From contig CAZBMS010000002.1 of assembly GCA_964493125.1 (NCBI GenBank), positions 8,769 through 72,768 of the forward strand: DNA of 64,000 nt, in the 5' to 3' direction. Under the pieces are notes generated by a model. It was given only the letters and a program-made list of their open reading frames with translations, was not told the DNA's origin and searched no databases. The DNA is from QGNO01 sp964493125 (lineage in GTDB: Bacteria > Chloroflexota > Dehalococcoidia > Lucifugimonadales > QGNO01). This document shows, in pieces, positions 59,653 to 64,000 of the stretch (position 1 is the stretch's first letter; each line of letters begins with the position of its first letter). The position numbers were made by a program, and so were the translations under genes.

Positions 59653-60666
59653 GTGAAAAAGAAGAATTTACCCCTAGTTTGGGTACTAGGCACTGGTGGC
59701 ACTATATCCTCTTGGGGATCTCCACGACTAACTTTTTTTGAGTATGGTGTAGCTGGACAAAAGCTTGATGTACATCAAAATCTCGCACGTATCCCAGAGG
59801 TTAATGAATTCGCTAGGGTCAAAGCCGAGCATGTGTGGATGACAGGCAGTGGTGGACTAGGTTCGACAAGGTGGTTAGAACTTTCGAAAAAGATAAACAG
59901 CCTGTTCGAAGAGGATCCGGATATTTCCGGCATAGTTGTTACTCATGGAACGTCTTCAATGGAAGAGACAGCGTATTGGCTCAATCTGACAGTAAAAAGT
60001 GAAAAACCTGTAGTAGTCACTGGAACAATGAGACCACCTTCAGCTATGGGAACTGACTCAGATAATAACCTCTTGGGTTCGATAATACTTGCGGGGTCAG
60101 AAGAAGCACGGGACATGGGCGTAACGGTAATGCTAAACGACGAAATCAACGCCGCCAGAGATGTGACAAAACAAAACTCGTATCGAATACAAACCTTCGG
60201 CACACGCGAACTAGGATTTCTCGGATACCTGGACTCTGACCTTAAACCAATGTTTTACAGAGAACCTATGCGTAAGCATACCTATCAAACCGAGTTTGAT
60301 ATTTCTATCCTTGAAGATCTGCCAAAGGTTTACATCGTATATGCCTATGAAGGAGCAGATGACCTAGTAGTTAAAACCCTAATTGAAGCAAAAGCGCCAG
60401 GAATTGTTATTGCTGGTATGGGAGCAGGAGGTGCAGGAGGCCAAATCCAACAAGATGCTCTTATTGAAGCTAGCAAACAAGGCACCATAGTTGTTTCATC
60501 AACGAGAGCTGGGGCCGGTCGAGTCATTCGTACCAGCAGACATAGAGAAGCTGGATGGGTAGCCGCGGACAATCTGAGCCCACACAAAGCCAGAATTCTA
60601 CTGCAGCTAGGACTCACTAAAACAAACGATCCAGAAGAAATCCAGAGAATGTTTGATACCTACTAA
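59653..60666 (+). CDS. Asparaginase family protein, copy 2
   Basis: 337 residues from GTG 59653 with a strong ribosome site (GGAGG). Same catalytic layout as copy 1: LGTGGTISSWG, THGTSSMEETAYW, TGTMRPPSAMG, LNDEINAARDV. Its middle third is nearly or fully identical to copy 1 at DNA level, whereas the C-terminal part (for example AGMGAGGAGGQIQQDALIEA) is clearly different, including the region forming the subunit interface and substrate lid. Substrate could therefore differ, or the two may form a mixed tetramer. The next gene starts 3 nt after the stop. Confidence 0.9.
   Translation: MKKKNLPLVWVLGTGGTISSWGSPRLTFFEYGVAGQKLDVHQNLARIPEVNEFARVKAEHVWMTGSGGLGSTRWLELSKKINSLFEEDPDISGIVVTHGTSSMEETAYWLNLTVKSEKPVVVTGTMRPPSAMGTDSDNNLLGSIILAGSEEARDMGVTVMLNDEINAARDVTKQNSYRIQTFGTRELGFLGYLDSDLKPMFYREPMRKHTYQTEFDISILEDLPKVYIVYAYEGADDLVVKTLIEAKAPGIVIAGMGAGGAGGQIQQDALIEASKQGTIVVSSTRAGAGRVIRTSRHREAGWVAADNLSPHKARILLQLGLTKTNDPEEIQRMFDTY
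60134..60254 (+). repeat. 121-nt tract identical to 59084-59204
   Basis: Second copy of the conserved block inside asparaginase copy 2. Silent positions are identical too, which selection on protein alone would not preserve. Confidence 0.95.
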
Positions 60667-60669
60667 GTC

Positions 60670-61779
60670 ATGGCTCCAGATTTTGTTTTTCCAAATTGGG
60701 GAGTTGACGATGAAGCAGGCCGAGTTATCCGGTGGCTTAAAAACGAGGGAGAGTCTGTAAAAAAAGGTGAGCCTATTGTTGAAATCGAGTCCGCAAAGAT
60801 AATAGCGGAGGTGTCATCCCCTACATCTGGAATTCTCGATCGCGTTCTTGTTCCCGAAGGAGGATATTCGAAAGCCGGTGATCTCTTGGCAGTCATCACA
60901 CCTGCGGGAAGACATTCCAAGCCTACTAAAGCTAATGTTAGTAAATCGCCTCCGGTTGAGCCGTCAGCTTTGAGGCTAGCGGAGGCTTACGGTATCGATA
61001 TACGCTCCATAACTAAAAGTATAGATGCTAAGCAGGTAGGCCCAGATGAAATCAACAAATTCATAAACAAATCATCTAGTAATGAGGATATACGTCGGGT
61101 ACCAATAGTTGGAATACGTAAAACCATATCTGACAGGTTATATAAGAGTCTGACCTCAACGGCTCAAGTAACCATCAACACAGAAGCTGACGCAACTGAA
61201 TCGGAAGTTTTAAGGCAGCAATTAATATCGGACTGGCGCAGCCAAAATGTTCGACCAATGGCACTGGCCCTATTAATCAAAGCTTCCGCTAAAGCATTGG
61301 TAGAAAATCCAAGATTTAACGCAACAATATCGTGCGATGAGATACAGTTACACAAACAAGTCAACATAGGATTTGCAGTTGCTATCGAGTCTGGCCTGGT
61401 AGTGCCAGTTGTAGAAAATGCTAATCTAAAACCGTTAATAGAAATTAGCCAAGAAGTAAAGAATCTGGCGATTAAAGCACAGCGAGATCTTCTAAGTCCT
61501 GCAGATATGGCAAATGGAACTTTTACTATATCATCTATGGGCGCCTATGAAGTAGACGCATTCACTCCAATTATCAATCCTCCTGAAGTGGCTATATTGG
61601 GAACTGGCAGATTAGTAGAAAAACCAGTCGTTCATAAGTCTGAAATCACGAAGCGGTTGATGGTAACCCTAAGTTTGACCTTTGACCACAGAGCAGTAGA
61701 TGGTGCCCCAGCAGGAGCATTTTTGAGAGCAATAAAACAGAATATAGAAGAGCCTTCTTGCTTAATAAATCAGGATTAA
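60670..61779 (+). CDS. 2-oxo-acid dehydrogenase dihydrolipoamide acyltransferase (E2)
   Basis: 369 residues with all three E2 parts: one lipoyl domain with the lipoate Lys in ESAKIIAEV (about residue 43; the common motif is DKA), a short peripheral-subunit-binding domain (PSALRLAEAYGIDIRSIT, about 97-114), and the acyltransferase core with the active His340 and Asp344 in FDHRAVDGAPAG. No E1 or E3 gene is nearby, which is unusual, since these normally cluster. It starts 3 nt after asparaginase copy 2, so expression is probably tied to the asparaginases. The acyl substrate cannot be told. Confidence 0.9.
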   Translation: MAPDFVFPNWGVDDEAGRVIRWLKNEGESVKKGEPIVEIESAKIIAEVSSPTSGILDRVLVPEGGYSKAGDLLAVITPAGRHSKPTKANVSKSPPVEPSALRLAEAYGIDIRSITKSIDAKQVGPDEINKFINKSSSNEDIRRVPIVGIRKTISDRLYKSLTSTAQVTINTEADATESEVLRQQLISDWRSQNVRPMALALLIKASAKALVENPRFNATISCDEIQLHKQVNIGFAVAIESGLVVPVVENANLKPLIEISQEVKNLAIKAQRDLLSPADMANGTFTISSMGAYEVDAFTPIINPPEVAILGTGRLVEKPVVHKSEITKRLMVTLSLTFDHRAVDGAPAGAFLRAIKQNIEEPSCLINQD

Positions 61780-62945
61780 GCTAACACTTCCAAATACTTA
61801 TAAGCTGCCCCAGTATTCATAAGGACTATGCTCATTGATGGGTCCACTTGTCCCGAATCCAATAGTTTCCTGAGAGCAGCCAATGTGGCTCCTCCTTCAG
61901 GTGCCGCATATACGCCTTCGGCTTTGGCCATATCCCGGACTGCTTCAATCATTGCATCGTCTGAAACAGTTAATGCGGAACCCCCACTTTCCCTCAAAGC
62001 CTCGAGTATCAAATAGTCCCCAATCGCCGACGGGACACGCATGCCAGATGCCTTTGTCTCAGCATTCTCCCAAGGCTCAGCATACTTATCCCCGTTATGA
62101 AAAGCTCGTACTATAGGAGCACAACCTTCCGCTTGAACTGAAAACATTCTGGTGGTAATTTCATCTAACCAACCTAATTCCAACATTTCACTAAAGGCCT
62201 TCCAAATTCCCACTATACCTGTCCCGCCACCCGTAGGATAAACAATCACATCAGGGGTTCTCCAACCCATCTGTTCAACTATTTCGTACCCCATTGTTTT
62301 CTTTCCTTCTACTCGATATGGCTCTTGAAGGGTCGAAACGTCGAATAAGCCCATCTCAGCAGCTTTTTCCCTAGAAATTCTTCCGGCGTCACTTATTAGA
62401 CCGTCCACCAAAGTGATTCTTGCACCAAACGCATCGCATTCCTGGATGTTGGCTATTGGAGCATCTTTTGGCATAAAGACATGTGCCTCCAAACCACCAT
62501 GAGAACAATATGCAGCCATCGCTCCCGCAGCATTGCCCGCAGAAGGCATGGTAATTCTGGTTAAGCCCAACTCCTTGGCCTTGGAAACCGCAGCGGATAA
62601 ACCCCTTGCTTTAAAAGAGCCTGTTGGATTTGCCCCTTCATCTTTGATATAGAGAGTCTCACAGCCCAACTCATTGCCCAAATTTGAAGCTTTGATAAGA
62701 GGCGTGATCCCCTCACCCAAAGTAACTATATTTTCCTCCAGCCTGACAGGCATAACCTCGTGATAACGCCACATGTTATTCACACGGCTGGCAAGAAGTT
62801 CACGATTCAACTTTTCGCGGACGCCTTTCAAATCATATCTAGCATACAAGACCTTGCCACATTCTAAACATATTCTATTTGGCTCATCTGCAATGTAAGT
62901 TTCTCCGCATGATGTACATTCGAGATGGCTCAAGTAGCTTTTCAT
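61776..62945 (-). CDS. thrC: Threonine synthase
   Basis: PLP enzyme converting phosphohomoserine to threonine, 389 residues. N-terminal zinc-ribbon ECTSCGETYIADEPNRICLECGK (C-x2-C at about 10-13, second pair at about 26-29), then the fold-type II PLP domain with Lys in NPTGSFKARGLSAA, PSAGNAAGAMAAY, and YPTGGGTGIVGIWKA. The ribbon plus core fits the archaeal/actinobacterial-type threonine synthase; a cysteate synthase-like role is a minor alternative. The tail overlaps E2 by 4 nt, convergent. AGGGAGTA precedes the ATG. Confidence 0.9.
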   Translation of the reverse strand: MKSYLSHLECTSCGETYIADEPNRICLECGKVLYARYDLKGVREKLNRELLASRVNNMWRYHEVMPVRLEENIVTLGEGITPLIKASNLGNELGCETLYIKDEGANPTGSFKARGLSAAVSKAKELGLTRITMPSAGNAAGAMAAYCSHGGLEAHVFMPKDAPIANIQECDAFGARITLVDGLISDAGRISREKAAEMGLFDVSTLQEPYRVEGKKTMGYEIVEQMGWRTPDVIVYPTGGGTGIVGIWKAFSEMLELGWLDEITTRMFSVQAEGCAPIVRAFHNGDKYAEPWENAETKASGMRVPSAIGDYLILEALRESGGSALTVSDDAMIEAVRDMAKAEGVYAAPEGGATLAALRKLLDSGQVDPSMSIVLMNTGAAYKYLEVLA

Positions 62946-63030
62946 AAATACTCCCTCATGAAACTGTAACGATTCTAGCTTAACAGCTATGAGTAGTCAC
63001 TAACTTTAAACTGATATATTCCTGTTAGGA

Positions 63031-63036
63031 TATAAT
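63031..63036 (+). promoter_or_regulatory. TATAAT -10 element for the gene at 63072
   Basis: TATAAT about 36 nt before the ATG, in the divergent spacer after thrC (62946-63071). The -35 position has no good match. Confidence 0.4.
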
Positions 63037-63071
63037 TACACTGTCCAAACTGATTAGCTTCTTACAACACC

Positions 63072-64000
63072 ATGTGGTATTCATCAATCAAACTCCCGAA
63101 TCTAAAAGTCGGGGCAATAAAATTAAAACTTGAACCTTTAGTAGCGAATCGCCCAGGATTTGCCTTTTTTACATTGGCATTATTTTTTCTAGGAATTTCA
63201 TCGCTAATCGCTAGAAACCTACTCTTCAAAGGGCTGCCTCCTGGGGTAGATTCTCCAACCTTCTTACATATGGCATGGTTTACCAAAGAGACATTGTTAG
63301 GTAATGGCGGGCTTACTGATCCTTATTGGTACGGGGGATTTTCAGTCTTCTCAATCTACCCACCTCTAGGTTACGGAATTGTGGGAGTAATCGCATCTAT
63401 TCCAGGAGTCGGTTTTATTCTGACTTACAAAATCGTTTTGCTACTATCGTATTCTCTAGTAGGTACAACTACTTATTACATAGCAAGAAAATTGGGTAAC
63501 GGATTTTCTTTAAGTCTTTTTGCAGGTTTGATCGTAATTCTTGCATATCCCGTACAAGCAAGCGTGGGTCTCTGGGGATGGTACAGTACTATCGCTGCGA
63601 TTCCATTAGCGTTGTTATCACTCATACTGCTGGAAAAAGCGCATGACCGGAACAGTGCAATAATCGCGGTTCTAGCTGGTATTTTCCTAGGGTTTTCGGC
63701 ACTGTCTCATCACATGACTGCGTTTGCATATGGACTTTTTCTTCCTATTTGGCTCTTATACCACCTATTGCGCAAACCTATGCTTGGAAAACACCTTTTG
63801 AAAATCTCAGTACTATTTTTGTTGGGCTTAACAATAACAACTATTTGGTGGATTATCCCTTGGGCGACAAGCTTACTTGAATACAGCTTTGAACGAGAAA
63901 TACCAGGTATATGGTCATTCCCTCTGCATCGTTACTTTAAAGCGTCATTGGATGGAGAACTTATAGGTTCACACATATATCCTAGCTACATTGGACTAGG
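63072..64000 (+). CDS. Polytopic membrane protein, 3' end cut by window edge
   Basis: The frame starting ATG 63072 stays open to the window end (309 codons plus 2 nt). A short cytosolic start (MWYSSIKLPNLKVG) is followed by at least seven hydrophobic helices. Near residues 55-90 is a large extracellular loop with GLPPGVDSPTFLHMAW and DPYWYGGFSVFSIYPPLGYG. This resembles the membrane domain of glycosyltransferase-like or 6-pyruvoyl-tetrahydropterin-synthase-related polytopic proteins, in which an early Asp (here in GVDSPTF) may be catalytic. The ATG is the first start after an in-frame TGA. A role in surface polysaccharide or lipid-linked sugar transfer is inference. Confidence 0.65.
   Translation, partial: MWYSSIKLPNLKVGAIKLKLEPLVANRPGFAFFTLALFFLGISSLIARNLLFKGLPPGVDSPTFLHMAWFTKETLLGNGGLTDPYWYGGFSVFSIYPPLGYGIVGVIASIPGVGFILTYKIVLLLSYSLVGTTTYYIARKLGNGFSLSLFAGLIVILAYPVQASVGLWGWYSTIAAIPLALLSLILLEKAHDRNSAIIAVLAGIFLGFSALSHHMTAFAYGLFLPIWLLYHLLRKPMLGKHLLKISVLFLLGLTITTIWWIIPWATSLLEYSFEREIPGIWSFPLHRYFKASLDGELIGSHIYPSYIGL

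Noticed and set aside
1..64000. CRISPR array, prophage, transposon or defence island
   Set aside because: No regularly spaced direct repeats, integrases, transposases, restriction enzymes, toxin-antitoxin pairs or phage structural genes were recognised on either strand.

Overview
The window reads as one continuous stretch of bacterial chromosome. It is moderately AT-rich by eye and densely packed, with genes on both strands, short spacers, many TTG/GTG starts, and no rRNA, insertion sequence, integrase or CRISPR array. Gene content suggests a free-living aerobic heterotroph with a single cell membrane. Envelope proteins are anchored by lipoboxes or C-terminal membrane helices, and no outer-membrane assembly genes are seen. 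The mix of an Opp-type importer, hydantoinase, MmgE/PrpD, tandem fumarylacetoacetase-family proteins, tandem asparaginases, an EF-G-like paralogue, a Ycf45-like ATPase and PdxST fits a marine Chloroflexota (SAR202/Dehalococcoidia-like). That assignment is inference, because no phylogenetic marker could be searched.

Layout. 1-323 is the start of a lipoprotein gene on the minus strand. 544-9906 is a six-gene operon: a membrane-anchored Asp-box (sialidase-fold) protein, an unusual substrate-binding protein, two permeases and two ATPases of the peptide/nickel (Dpp/Opp) importer family. 10078-15687 is a catabolic block with hydantoinase, MmgE/PrpD, an SDR oxidoreductase and an S9 peptidase. 15777-18031 holds three envelope genes of unknown role, including a polytopic membrane protein with a six-cysteine cluster. 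18056-24844 carries a queuosine-precursor transporter, a CocE-type hydrolase, a zinc-ribbon membrane protein, a class III aminotransferase, an unknown small protein with a near-consensus promoter, and a ROK kinase.

24927-43437 is mainly housekeeping: valS, secA, prs, thiolase, purA, two FAH-family genes, a PIG-L deacetylase, tRNA-Ala(GGC), leuS, a YHS protein, an NHL-repeat protein and an EF-G paralogue. 43667-51007 has a secreted metalloprotease-like gene followed by ybeY-dnaX-ybaB-recR-recO and biotin carboxylase plus its carrier protein. On the minus strand, pdxS-pdxT-(R3H ATPase)-tmk forms a likely operon. 54972-64000 has a DinB-like gene with uvrA, tandem asparaginases coupled to a lone E2 acyltransferase, threonine synthase, and the first 310 codons of a polytopic membrane protein.

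The biology points to import and breakdown of peptides, amides and cyclic amides (Opp importer, S9 and CocE hydrolases, hydantoinase, asparaginases). The most unusual things seen are the substrate-binding protein, whose two canonical halves are in swapped order (2897-5416), the cysteine-cluster envelope locus (15777-18031), a zinc-ribbon N-terminus hidden behind a non-AUG start (20798-21685), and a 121-nt perfectly identical tract shared by the two asparaginase genes, which implies gene conversion. I see no convincing complete new defence or mobile system here.
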